From Rhodococcus sp. B50 (GTDB lineage: Bacteria; Actinomycetota; Actinomycetes; Mycobacteriales; Mycobacteriaceae): DNA of 64,000 nucleotides. Made by a program: the position numbers and the translations under genes. This document shows, piece by piece, positions 44,325-52,548 of the stretch; within the stretch, counting starts at the first letter, position 1; the number at the start of each line of letters is the position of its first letter. The stretch is taken from assembly GCF_013602415.1 (NCBI RefSeq), contig NZ_WPAG02000002.1:3599480-3663479 (forward strand). Reading direction: 5' to 3'. The notes beneath the pieces are model-generated. The model saw nothing but the letters and a program-made list of their open reading frames with translations, ran no database searches and was not told the DNA's origin.

Positions 44325-44380
44325 GTGCGTGGTTCCGGTAGTCCTCACTACCGGAACCACGCACGGGGCGCGGAGCGCCC
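44325..44380 (-). repeat. Double-hairpin REP-like element, copy 2
   Basis: Read on the minus strand, a mini-hairpin GGGCGC-TCC-GCGCCC (44380-44366) is followed by one C and a palindrome with 18-bp perfect arms: 44325-44342 against 44347-44364, core TTCCGGTAGT. As in copy 1 it spans 56 bp and begins on the G of the preceding gene's TAG stop. It lies between convergent genes and could also stop transcription. Confidence 0.78.
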
Positions 44381-46020
44381 TACAGATCCTCGAGGTACGG
44401 GATGTCGAGCACGGCGCGATCACTCATCCACTCGCGCAGAACCTTCGTGGCGATCACGTCGTCCTCGTTGTATTCGAGCAACCGCACGCGCTGCGCCGGA
44501 TCGGCCTCGCCCGACATACCCACGGCCTCGCGGTACCAGCTCATCGACGCCTCTCCCCCGGCCTCGGCGTCACGCCAGTGATGTCCGGCGATCGGCGCGA
44601 TCTTCTTCAGCCCCTTGCCGTTCGGGCACACGAACTGGTCGGTGACGGCCTGGAAGATGTCGACCCACTCGTTCGAGCCGATGAACGCCTTGACCTCGGC
44701 GAGTTGCGGCACGCCCGGGAAACCGTGGAAGCGCCGCGCCGACGACAACAACCACTTGTCCTCCGCCGACCGCGAATAGCAGTACGCCGCAAAGGTCTTC
44801 CCACGACGTTCGGCGGCGCGACGCTGGTCCGACAACCAGCGCCAGAACTCGGCGAACGAACGCGCCTCGTCGTCGGTCGGTACGGGCTCCCATGTCGCGA
44901 ACGGGATGTACTCCGACGACGATCCCGCATTGAGCAGCGTTCCCCACAGATATGCGCCGTGCTCGTGGTAGCTCTCCATGTCGATGTCGACCTCGACGTC
45001 GGCGCGATGGACGTGCACGTGCCGGTAGCGGCGCACGAGCGGCGCACCGGCGAGCCAGGCCCGCGCCGTGACGATCGCGTCCTCGAACGAACCCTGCGGC
45101 CACGCCTCGGGTTCCTCACCGTCCCACCGGGCGAGTCCGTCGATGGTGTGCACGTCGAGTTCACGCAGCACGGCGGCGCGTTGTCCCGGCGCGACCAGCG
45201 ACACGTCGCGGCTCACCGTGAGTTCGGCACGGCAACGATCCCACCACGGGCAGGTCTTGCACTCGCCGATCTGCGACGGCGAGGTCGGGGTGCGACCCCG
45301 GGCGATCTCGAGACGGTCGGCCAGACGGGCGTCGTAGTCGTCGAGGATCGGATCGAGGTCGTGCACGAGGATGCAATCGCCGCCGTACCCGATCGCGCCG
45401 GCAACCTTCGCGGGGCTCGCGAGCCCGCGACGCTCGAGCATCCGGTACAGGTGCGCGAGCCGCATCTGGTCGCGCACCTGACTGCGCACCTTGCGGGTCT
45501 CGTCCACGGCGGGTGCCCACGAGAACAGATCGGTGGTGAGCGCGCCGCGTCCGGGATCGGTGACCTTGTGGTTGACGACGATCACCGGGATGTACCCGCC
45601 GTGCTCGGCGTCGCGCAGCAGGATCTCCGACCGTCCGCGACGGCCGGTGTCGGGTTCGCTCGGCAGGACCGCACCCCAGATCCGGTCGGCACCCGCGCGA
45701 CACGCATCGAGCGTGCGCTCGGCACGCTGCCACATCGGGCCGTCGGGAGCGACGAGCACCCACCCGTCCGGGTCGGCGTCGAACAGCTTCTGACGGACCG
45801 CCTCGCGATGCGCAGCCGCTGCCTCCTGACGTTGCCGCGCACCCGGATTCTCGGGTGCACCTGCGAGTTCGTCGGGGAAGGTGGCATCGAGATAGACCCG
45901 GTGGCGGCACCTCGTCAGCGCAGCGGCCTCAAGAGCGACGGCTGTGCGCTGTGACACTCCGCGTTCGGGCCGCGGTAGTTCTCCGGTTGCGTCCACGACA
46001 TTCCAGGGTATTCCCTGCAC
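44380..46020 (-). CDS. TM0106-type RecB-like nuclease
   Basis: A 546-residue protein in two parts. The N-terminal half has RecB/Cas4-like nuclease features, including ALTRCRHRVYLD, the metal-site segment VIVVNHKVTD and a cysteine set (GECKTCPWWDRC) that could hold an iron-sulfur cluster. The C-terminal half resembles an RNase H-fold exonuclease (VDIDMESYHEH, LLEYNEDDVIATKVLREWM). This fusion is known as the TM0106 family of putative nucleases. It starts at GTG 46020; the stop touches the second double-hairpin element. Confidence 0.82.
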   Translation of the reverse strand: MQGIPWNVVDATGELPRPERGVSQRTAVALEAAALTRCRHRVYLDATFPDELAGAPENPGARQRQEAAAAHREAVRQKLFDADPDGWVLVAPDGPMWQRAERTLDACRAGADRIWGAVLPSEPDTGRRGRSEILLRDAEHGGYIPVIVVNHKVTDPGRGALTTDLFSWAPAVDETRKVRSQVRDQMRLAHLYRMLERRGLASPAKVAGAIGYGGDCILVHDLDPILDDYDARLADRLEIARGRTPTSPSQIGECKTCPWWDRCRAELTVSRDVSLVAPGQRAAVLRELDVHTIDGLARWDGEEPEAWPQGSFEDAIVTARAWLAGAPLVRRYRHVHVHRADVEVDIDMESYHEHGAYLWGTLLNAGSSSEYIPFATWEPVPTDDEARSFAEFWRWLSDQRRAAERRGKTFAAYCYSRSAEDKWLLSSARRFHGFPGVPQLAEVKAFIGSNEWVDIFQAVTDQFVCPNGKGLKKIAPIAGHHWRDAEAGGEASMSWYREAVGMSGEADPAQRVRLLEYNEDDVIATKVLREWMSDRAVLDIPYLEDL

Positions 46021-46106
46021 AGGCGACGGCTCGCAGCAGCACCGTCACGTTAGGCTGACGCGGGGCGCCGGAGCGTCGTGTCGTACCGAATGGAGGGTGC
46101 TGTTCG

Positions 46107-46790
46107 ATGGGGTTGTTCACACGGAAGCGTCGCGCGACTCGCAGGGCGGAAGCGAAGGCGCTGAGGACCAAGGCGAAGCTCGAGGCCAGGCTGGTCGCGA
46201 AGAATCGACTCAAGAACGACCGGCGGGCGGCGAAGGCCAGAACGAAGATCGACAAACAGCTCGCGAAGTCGCAGGTCAAACTCGACCAGGAACTCGTGAA
46301 GTCGCAGGCCAAGCTCGAGAAGGAACAGATCGCGACGCTCAAGGCGCAGAAGAAGGCCGCCGAGAACCAGGGCCTCACCGCGGCGAAGGTGCGCCGCTAT
46401 CTCGGCGTTGCACGCCTGCTCGCACCGGTGCTCGTCCCGATCGTCTACCAGGCCGTCACGGCGCTGCGCGGTCAGCTCGACGCTCGACGCGCGCAGCAGC
46501 TCGGGGTGCCGATCGACGAGCTGGGCTCGTTCACGGGTCACGGTGCTCGTCTCGGTGCCCGCATCGCGGGGGCGGAGCAGTCGCTCGCGAAGGTCGAGCA
46601 GCGCAACCCCAAGGACGCGGAGACGCAGAAGTTCGCCGCCGCGACCCGCGAACGGCTCGCCGACCTGACCGCCGCCGTGCAGACGGCCGAGCAGATGCCG
46701 ACCGCACGCCGGAAGCCGGCGCACGCGGCGATCGCGTCGGAACTCGACGGCATCGAAGCGGATCTCCTCGCACGCCTCGGCGTGCGCTGA
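46107..46790 (+). CDS. DUF6474 coiled-coil protein
   Basis: A 227-residue protein. Residues 1-90 are extremely basic and heptad-like (AEAKALRTKAKLEARLVAKNR, then KSQVKLDQELVKSQAKLEKEQ), predicting a long coiled coil. One hydrophobic segment follows (LGVARLLAPVLVPIVYQAV, about 99-117), then a helical C-terminus. This matches the actinobacterial DUF6474 family. Function is unknown; envelope or nucleoid association is conceivable. It has an ATG start and is divergent from the nuclease gene. Confidence 0.78.
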   Translation: MGLFTRKRRATRRAEAKALRTKAKLEARLVAKNRLKNDRRAAKARTKIDKQLAKSQVKLDQELVKSQAKLEKEQIATLKAQKKAAENQGLTAAKVRRYLGVARLLAPVLVPIVYQAVTALRGQLDARRAQQLGVPIDELGSFTGHGARLGARIAGAEQSLAKVEQRNPKDAETQKFAAATRERLADLTAAVQTAEQMPTARRKPAHAAIASELDGIEADLLARLGVR

Positions 46791-46815
46791 CCGAGCAGGA
46801 TCGAGCACGACAGCA

Positions 46816-47307
46816 GTGACCAGGTACCCGACCGTTCTCGGCACCACCGCGGGCATCACCACCGCGGTGCTGGCGGTGGCCGCCCACGGCACCGCCGGCG
46901 GCGGTGTGCCGACGGGACCGGTCGCGGTACTGCTGGTCGCGGTCGCGGCGATCGTCGGGATCCTCGGCGCGCACCAGCCGGCGCTGCCTTCGCTGGTGCT
47001 CCTCGCCGGCGGGCAGGCGGCCACACACGTCACGCTCACCGTGTTGGCTCCGGGCCACGAGCACATGTCGGTGTCCATGCTGGGCGCCCACATGATCGCC
47101 GTGGTGGTGTGCGCCGTACTGCTCACCGCCGCGGCCCGCGTGTACGCGGCGTGCGGCACCGTGCTGCGGATCGTGCTGCTGCGCAGTCCCGGTGTCGACG
47201 CGCCCGCTGTGCTCGCCCCGACCTCGTCGACCGACCGTCTCGTGTGGGGACGCGCACCCCCCGCCATCTCGAGGAGAGGACCACCGCTCGCCGCGACCGT
47301 GTCGTGA
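46816..47307 (+). CDS. Small membrane protein of the copper operon
   Basis: A 163-residue protein with about four membrane helices. A His/Met cluster sits between helices 2 and 3 (APGHEHMSVSMLGAHM), a pattern common in copper-handling proteins. No named family is recognised. Its GTG start lies 25 nt after the DUF6474 gene, and YcnI follows 34 nt later. Position in the YcnI-CopC-CopD operon makes a role in copper binding or transfer plausible. Confidence 0.65.
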   Translation: MTRYPTVLGTTAGITTAVLAVAAHGTAGGGVPTGPVAVLLVAVAAIVGILGAHQPALPSLVLLAGGQAATHVTLTVLAPGHEHMSVSMLGAHMIAVVVCAVLLTAAARVYAACGTVLRIVLLRSPGVDAPAVLAPTSSTDRLVWGRAPPAISRRGPPLAATVS

Positions 47308-47341
47308 CGATCGATCCTCTTCCTACGAGAAAGACCCACAT

Positions 47342-48013
47342 ATGTTCGAGTTCTCCCGTCGCGTCCTCGTGGGCGCGACGACAACCGCTGCGCTGATGGT
47401 GGCGGGCGCCGGCATCGCCTCCGCCCACGTCACCGTCGTCGCACCCGGCGCCGAGCAGGGCGGCTACTCCGTTCTGACCTTCCGGGTCCCCACCGAATCC
47501 GAGACCGCCGGTACCACGGCCGTCACCGTGGAACTTCCGGGCCTGCGCTCGGCGCGTACCGAGCCGCTGCCCGGCTGGACGGCGACCGTCGAGAAGGATC
47601 CGGAGTCGCAGCTCGCGACCTCCGTGACGTGGACTGCCGAACCGGACGTGCAGGTCGGCCCGGGACAGTTCCAGCAGTTCGTCCTGTCCGTCGGGCCACT
47701 GCCCGAGGACGACGAGGTCGCCTTCCCCGCGATCCAGACCTACAGCGACGGCGAGGTCGTGGCGTGGGACGAGATCGCGACCGGCGACGAGGAGCCCGAG
47801 CGTCCCGCCCCGAGCCTGACCCTCGCGGCGAACAGCGGCGACGGGCACGGCGGCAGCGGCGACGCGCACGCCACCGACACCGGGCAGACCGCCGCGTCGC
47901 CGGAGGACACCACCGACAGCACCGCGCGGTGGCTCGGTGGTATCGGCCTGGTGCTCGGCGCGCTCGGTGCCGCACTCGGCCTCGGCGCCGTGATCCGGGG
48001 GCGGCGGGCATGA
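47342..48013 (+). CDS. ycnI: YcnI family (DUF1775) copper chaperone
   Basis: A 223-residue exported protein. A signal peptide ends ASA|H, leaving His as the first mature residue (HVTVVAPG). In YcnI this N-terminal His makes a monohistidine copper brace with a nearby Glu and Trp (GYSVLTFRVPTE, PGWTATVEK). The domain is followed by a His-containing linker and a C-terminal membrane anchor (residues of about 197-218). It would deliver or store copper outside the membrane. CopC overlaps its stop by four bases. Confidence 0.92.
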   Translation: MFEFSRRVLVGATTTAALMVAGAGIASAHVTVVAPGAEQGGYSVLTFRVPTESETAGTTAVTVELPGLRSARTEPLPGWTATVEKDPESQLATSVTWTAEPDVQVGPGQFQQFVLSVGPLPEDDEVAFPAIQTYSDGEVVAWDEIATGDEEPERPAPSLTLAANSGDGHGGSGDAHATDTGQTAASPEDTTDSTARWLGGIGLVLGALGAALGLGAVIRGRRA

Positions 48014-48543
48014 AGCGCATCCTCGTTCTCCTCGCCGCGCTGATCGCGGCACTGACCCTGTCCGTCGGCTCCGCGGCCGCCCACTCCGTGGTGCTGTCGA
48101 GTTCGCCCGAGGACGGCGAGCAGATCGCCGAGTCACCCGACCGGGTGACCGTGACGTTCAACGAGAACCTGCAGGAGCAGTTCGCGGCCCTGACCGTCGT
48201 CGGGCCGGACGGCAACCTGTGGTCGAAGAGCGATCCGATCATCGAGGGTGCGACCGCAGCCGTCGAACTCGACGGTCTCGGCCCCGCCGGTGAGTACACG
48301 ATCGCCTACCGGGTGACCTCCGCCGACGGGCATCCCGTCAGCGGGACCCGCACCTTCACGCTCACCCAGGACGGAACCGGCACGCCCGGTGAGGCGGCGT
48401 CCGGTGACACCGCGACCGGCGAGACCGGCGCGGAGTCGGGCGAGAGCGACAGCAGCGGACCTGCCGTGTGGTGGTTCGTCGTCGCAGGTGTCGTCGTGGT
48501 CGCCGCAGGTCTCGCCTTGGCGTTGCGCAAGCCGAAGGCCTGA
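48010..48543 (+). CDS. copC: CopC domain copper-binding protein
   Basis: A 177-residue exported protein. The signal peptide ends SAAA|HSVVLSSSP, exposing the N-terminal His ligand. The CopC beta barrel contains DRVTVTFNENLQEQF and the second Cu(II) site in SADGHPVSGTRTF. A C-terminal membrane helix (WWFVVAGVVVVAAGLALAL) anchors it. It is coupled to ycnI and 5 nt from the CopD gene. Confidence 0.94.
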   Translation: MKRILVLLAALIAALTLSVGSAAAHSVVLSSSPEDGEQIAESPDRVTVTFNENLQEQFAALTVVGPDGNLWSKSDPIIEGATAAVELDGLGPAGEYTIAYRVTSADGHPVSGTRTFTLTQDGTGTPGEAASGDTATGETGAESGESDSSGPAVWWFVVAGVVVVAAGLALALRKPKA

Positions 48544-48548
48544 CCCGC

Positions 48549-49487
48549 ATGATCCCGGAACGCCGGCAGTGGCTCGTCGTGGCCGCTGCCGGCGTTGCCT
48601 TCGGAACCGTCGCGGGCATCGCCGTGGCCGGTTCCCTCGCCCTGCCCGCCCCGTCGAGTTCGGTGCGGGCGATCGGGCTGTGCGTCGGCTCGACCGTGCT
48701 CGGACTCGCGGTTCTCGCCGTCATGGTGCAGCGGCAACGTCGGCCCTCGGTCACCCCCCAGACGCTGTGGCGAACGATCGCCGCGCTCGGCGGTGTCTGG
48801 CTCGCGCTCGCGAGCATCGACCTCGCCTGGGCCGCATCCACGGCGGCCGACGTTCCTGCCGTGGAACTGGACGTGGGACGGTTCGGGCAGTTCATCGGTA
48901 CCACCACAGGACGCGTGGATGCGGCGGCATGGGCGAGCATCGTCGTGATCGTCGTCGTCGCCGCGGTGGCGTACCGCCGGTCGGCGTCGTGGTCCACCCT
49001 GCCGGTGCTCGTCGCCGCGGCGCTCGCCTTGATCGCCCGCCCCGTTACGGGTCACATGGCGCAGCAGCCATTGGGGTCGCTGTTGAACGCGGTGCACGTG
49101 CTCGCAGCAGCGGTGTGGTTCGGGGTGCTCGTGGCGCTGGCCGTGACCGTCCGGGGCCGCGGAGCGTGGGCGGAACTGCTGCCGCGCTACTCGCACCTGG
49201 CCCTGCGATGCGTGACGGCGTTGGTGGTGACCGGAGTGATCGACGCGGCGGTGCGGCTCGGTTCCGTCTCGGCTGTGCTGGGCACGGGCTACGGACGCAT
49301 TGTGCTCGCAAAGGCGATCGTGCTGTGCGCTCTACTGGGGCTCGCGTGGAACTGGCGACGGAACTGGGTGCCCGCTGCGGCCTCCCACCGACTTGCGGAG
49401 GAGGAGTCGCTGCGCAACGCCGTCCTCGAGGTGTGCGCGATGTCGGTCGCACTGGGACTCGCAGCCGGGCTCGCCACAACCGGCTGA
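48549..49487 (+). CDS. copD: CopD-like copper transport membrane protein
   Basis: A 312-residue protein with about eight helices. CopD features are NAVHVLAAAVWFGVLVAL (His in helix), RYSHLALRCVTALVVTGVIDAAVRLGS and YGRIVLAKAIVLCALLGLAWNWRRN. CopC and CopD together mediate copper uptake in several bacteria. Last gene of the operon, convergent with udgX. The supply of copper to the cupredoxins and multicopper oxidase 4-6 kb upstream is a natural hypothesis. Confidence 0.9.
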   Translation: MIPERRQWLVVAAAGVAFGTVAGIAVAGSLALPAPSSSVRAIGLCVGSTVLGLAVLAVMVQRQRRPSVTPQTLWRTIAALGGVWLALASIDLAWAASTAADVPAVELDVGRFGQFIGTTTGRVDAAAWASIVVIVVVAAVAYRRSASWSTLPVLVAAALALIARPVTGHMAQQPLGSLLNAVHVLAAAVWFGVLVALAVTVRGRGAWAELLPRYSHLALRCVTALVVTGVIDAAVRLGSVSAVLGTGYGRIVLAKAIVLCALLGLAWNWRRNWVPAAASHRLAEEESLRNAVLEVCAMSVALGLAAGLATTG

Positions 49488-49516
49488 GCCGTCACAGGGT
49501 CACGACGGCCGAGTCG

Positions 49517-50155
49517 TCACAGGGTTACAGCACGTTCCAGGTCGTGTACGAACGAGCGGAACATGTCGTCGCGCTGGGATTTCGCCCGCAACACCGCCGA
49601 GGGATGCACGGTGACGACGACCGCGGGATCGCACGACCCGCACAGTTCCTCGGGCAGATGCAGCACCTCCCCGCGATGTTGCGTGAGCTTGAAATCCTTG
49701 CCGAGCAGCGACTGCGCCGCCGTGGCACCGAGACACACCACCACGTCGGGACGAACGGCGTCGAGTTCGGCCTCGAGCCACGGCCGGCACGCGACGACCT
49801 GACCACCCGACGGTTTCCTGTGGATCCGCCTGCGGCCGTTGGCGGACCGGTCGAAGCGGAAGTGCTTGACGGCGTTGGTCACGTACACCGTCCCGCGGTC
49901 GATGCCCGCGCGTTCGAGTGCCTTGTCGAACAGGTGCCCCGCAGGCCCGACGAACGGTTCTCCCGCGAGGTCTTCCTCGTTGCCCGGTTGTTCGCCGACG
50001 AACAGGATGCGCGCGTCTCGTACCCCGGCGCCGAAGACGGTGCGTTCGGCCGCCTTGTAGAGATCGCATCCCCGGCACCCCGCGGACGCTGCGGCGAGGT
50101 CGGCGAGGTCGCGGCTGTCGGGTACGTACTGCTGCGCGCCGGGATAGGTCACCAT
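49517..50155 (-). CDS. udgX: UdgX family uracil-DNA glycosylase (covalent type)
   Basis: A 212-residue iron-sulfur uracil glycosylase. Motifs are GEQPGNEEDLAGEPFVGPAG, AVKHFRFDRSANGRRRIHRKP and VVTVHPSAVLR. The RRRIH loop, with His112, corresponds to KRRIH of mycobacterial UdgX, whose His becomes covalently attached to the abasic site after uracil removal. Likely [4Fe-4S] ligands are Cys27, Cys30, Cys123 and Cys141. The ATG at 50155 is used; a GTG at 50164 is possible. Confidence 0.92.
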   Translation of the reverse strand: MVTYPGAQQYVPDSRDLADLAAASAGCRGCDLYKAAERTVFGAGVRDARILFVGEQPGNEEDLAGEPFVGPAGHLFDKALERAGIDRGTVYVTNAVKHFRFDRSANGRRRIHRKPSGGQVVACRPWLEAELDAVRPDVVVCLGATAAQSLLGKDFKLTQHRGEVLHLPEELCGSCDPAVVVTVHPSAVLRAKSQRDDMFRSFVHDLERAVTL

Positions 50156-50242
50156 GGCTATCACATACCCGGCTCCACCCCTGCCGCACCAGTCTTGAAC
50201 GCGAAGACTCTGCACCCCGCGACTTCGGCGCACGATGAGGTC

Positions 50243-51055
50243 ATGACCACTTCCGATGAATCCCCCGAATCCTTCCGCATCCCCATCGAAACAGCGGAGT
50301 TCTACGAGTCCGCCTTCGTCCCGGCGTTCTTCGCCCAGTGGGCACCGATCCTCTGCGACGCTGCCGGCGTCGCGCCGGGCCGGCGGGTGCTCGACGTCGG
50401 TTGCGGGACCGGGATCGTCACGCGTACCGCCGCCGACCTGGTGGCGCCCGACGGCATCGTGCTCGGCGTGGACCTGAACGAGGCGATGCTGACCGTCGCC
50501 CGCCGCGTCCGACCCGACATCGAATTCCGCCAGGGTGACGCCGGTACGCTCCCCTTCCCGGACGAATCCTTCGATACCGTCCTCTGCCAGATGGCACTCA
50601 TGTTCTTCCCCGACCGTTTCCGGGCGCTCCGGGAGATGGCCCGGGTCGTCGCCGTCGGTGGGACGGTGGCGGTCGTGGTCCCGGGCGCCCTCGACTCCCA
50701 ACCCGCGTTCGCGCCTTTCGTCCGGATGGCAGCCCGCCACGCCGGCGCCGAGGCCACGTCGCTGCTGAGCACGTATTTCGTGTGCGGCGACATCGAGGAG
50801 CTCACAGACCTCGTCGAGTCGGCCGGGCTGCGGGTCACGACTGCTCGCACCCACCCGGGTACCTACCGGGCGTCGTCCGTCGACGCGTTCGTGACCACCG
50901 AAGTCGAGAGCACACCGCTGCTCGAGCGGATCTCCGACGACGTGTACGGGCGCATTCGCGCCGGCGCCCACGACGTCCTGGCACCGTTCACGACCTCCGA
51001 CGGCAGCGTCGAGGCGCCCTTCGAGTGCACCATCGTGGTGGCTCGCCGGCAATGA
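50243..51055 (+). CDS. SAM-dependent methyltransferase (UbiE/class I type)
   Basis: A 270-residue class I methyltransferase. SAM motif I is VLDVGCGTGIVTRTAA (about residues 51-66), followed by VLGVDLNEAMLTVARR, QGDAGTLPFPDESFDTVLCQMALMFFPD and REMARVVAVGGTVAVVV. This pattern is common in lipid or quinone methylation, but the substrate is unknown. ATG 50243 is set by GATGAGG. It is convergent with the permease gene at 51121. Confidence 0.9.
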   Translation: MTTSDESPESFRIPIETAEFYESAFVPAFFAQWAPILCDAAGVAPGRRVLDVGCGTGIVTRTAADLVAPDGIVLGVDLNEAMLTVARRVRPDIEFRQGDAGTLPFPDESFDTVLCQMALMFFPDRFRALREMARVVAVGGTVAVVVPGALDSQPAFAPFVRMAARHAGAEATSLLSTYFVCGDIEELTDLVESAGLRVTTARTHPGTYRASSVDAFVTTEVESTPLLERISDDVYGRIRAGAHDVLAPFTTSDGSVEAPFECTIVVARRQ

Positions 51056-51120
51056 AACGAGTTCCCGGGGCATCTGCGAAAGGCAGGGCTCTACAGCTCG
51101 AATCCTTCCTTCCGTGCGCG

Positions 51121-51873
51121 TCACACGACCATCACGGGGCGGTACCGCAGGGCGCGACCGAGACCGAGCGCCATCAGCACGGACGTGATCGATGCCGTCG
51201 CCATGATCGCGGCGAGCACCACCACCTGGAACCGTCCGGCCTCGACCGGCGACAGTCCGCCGAAGATCGCGCCGACGAAGGCTCCGGGCAGGGTCACCAG
51301 ACCGGTGGTCCTCGTCTGGTCGGTCGACGGGATCATCGCCGCGTGCACGGCGAAACGCGCGGGTGAGAGGGTCGCCTGCCGCATGGTCGCGCCCAGCGCG
51401 AGCCAGCCCTCGACCTCGGACCAGTGGTCGTCGACGGTTTCGTGGAAGCGGCGACCGGCGAGGGTCGCGACCGTCATGGTGTTGCCGATGATGATGCCGC
51501 CGAGCGCGAGCGCGTAGCGCGGGGTGGCCTCCACCGCGCCGGTCGCGAAGACGATGCCCGCCGAGACGAGCACGCCGGTCAGCATCGCGGCGGCCGTCGC
51601 CCCGCGCACGACGGCGTCGCTCCCGATGCGTCGGCAGGCCGTCCACCACGCGACGGTGAACATCACCACGAGCACCACCGCGACCCAGCGGGCGTCGGTG
51701 ATGACGCCGGAGAGCACCACGCTGATGAGCGCGAGCTGCACCGCGCCGCGGGCGATGGCGCCGACCGGCGCGAACCGGTGCGGGACCCGGAACGCCCACA
51801 GCACCGCCGTCGAGATCGCGGCGAGGGCGAGGACGCCGATGAGCGTGCGGATCAGGACGGACGGGTCGATCAC
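51121..51873 (-). CDS. FetB/YbbM-like (UPF0014) ABC permease
   Basis: A 250-residue membrane protein with about seven helices. LALGGIIIGNTMTVATLAGRRF and RQATLSPARFAVHAAMIPSTDQTRTTGLVTLPGAFVGAIFGGLSPVEAGRFQ are the signatures of the UPF0014/FetB family, which in E. coli pairs with the ATPase FetA for iron or metabolite export. No ATPase gene is adjacent, which is unusual. The GTG start at 51873 is the only credible one. Confidence 0.85.
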   Translation of the reverse strand: MIDPSVLIRTLIGVLALAAISTAVLWAFRVPHRFAPVGAIARGAVQLALISVVLSGVITDARWVAVVLVVMFTVAWWTACRRIGSDAVVRGATAAAMLTGVLVSAGIVFATGAVEATPRYALALGGIIIGNTMTVATLAGRRFHETVDDHWSEVEGWLALGATMRQATLSPARFAVHAAMIPSTDQTRTTGLVTLPGAFVGAIFGGLSPVEAGRFQVVVLAAIMATASITSVLMALGLGRALRYRPVMVV

Positions 51874-51911
51874 AGGGTCGACGTTAACGACCCCGTTCGC
51901 CGGGTGCGGCC

Positions 51912-52496
51912 CTATCGGCGCTCGGGCGCGGCGTGCGGAAGATCCGCGGCGGACGCCACCGGCCACCGTCGCGGATCGGGACCGAGCGTGCGGAGCTGCT
52001 CCACCTGCTCGCGGCACCACACCGATACCTCACGGCGTCCCTCGACGACGTCGTCGGAGAACTCCGTCCAGTCGACCCACTCGGTGTCGTGCACCTCCGA
52101 CGGCTCGGGAGTGGGCGCCGGCCCGTCGTACAGCACGCGGAAGACGGGACAGATCTCGTTCTCCACGATGCCGTTGTCCATCACCGCCCGGTAGCGGAAG
52201 GACGGCAGGACGACCTCGATGTCGTGCACCTCGAGTCCGAGTTCCTGACCCAGCCGACGGCGCACGGCCTCGGTGAGCGGCTCGTCCGGAGCCGGGTGGC
52301 CGCAGCAGCTGTTCGTCAGGACACCGGGAAAGGTCGACTTGTCCAGGGCCCGCCGGGTGAGCAGAACGTTTCCGTGGGGATCGAAGACGTACGACGAGAA
52401 GGCGAGGTGCAACGGGGTGTCGGTGGTGTGCACCGTCGCCTTCGGCTCGATCCCGACCGCGCGGCCTGCGTCGTCGAGCAGCACGACCTGTTCCAT
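51912..52496 (-). CDS. idi: Isopentenyl-diphosphate delta-isomerase, type I
   Basis: Interconverts isopentenyl and dimethylallyl diphosphate for isoprenoid synthesis. The 194-residue Nudix-fold enzyme has TNSCCGHP (catalytic Cys65, metal-ligand His67), VLLTRRALDKSTFPGVL and the catalytic Glu region DNGIVENEICPVF. The ATG at 52496 matches family length. It is 52 nt downstream of crtB and is probably part of the crtI-crtB-idi operon. Confidence 0.95.
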   Translation of the reverse strand: MEQVVLLDDAGRAVGIEPKATVHTTDTPLHLAFSSYVFDPHGNVLLTRRALDKSTFPGVLTNSCCGHPAPDEPLTEAVRRRLGQELGLEVHDIEVVLPSFRYRAVMDNGIVENEICPVFRVLYDGPAPTPEPSEVHDTEWVDWTEFSDDVVEGRREVSVWCREQVEQLRTLGPDPRRWPVASAADLPHAAPERR

Positions 52497-52548
52497 GTGA
52501 TGTCCTGTTCTGTATTCGTGTCCGAATGCCGGCACGGCCGGGCGGGCG

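Noticed and set aside
48389..51055. A single 888-residue protein on the plus strand
   Set aside because: The upstream part is a high-GC open frame over copC, copD and udgX. Only the methyltransferase from 50243 shows family motifs.
49517..51799. A single 760-residue minus-strand protein
   Set aside because: Only its last 212 codons (UdgX) are real; the rest overlaps the methyltransferase and permease genes in other frames.
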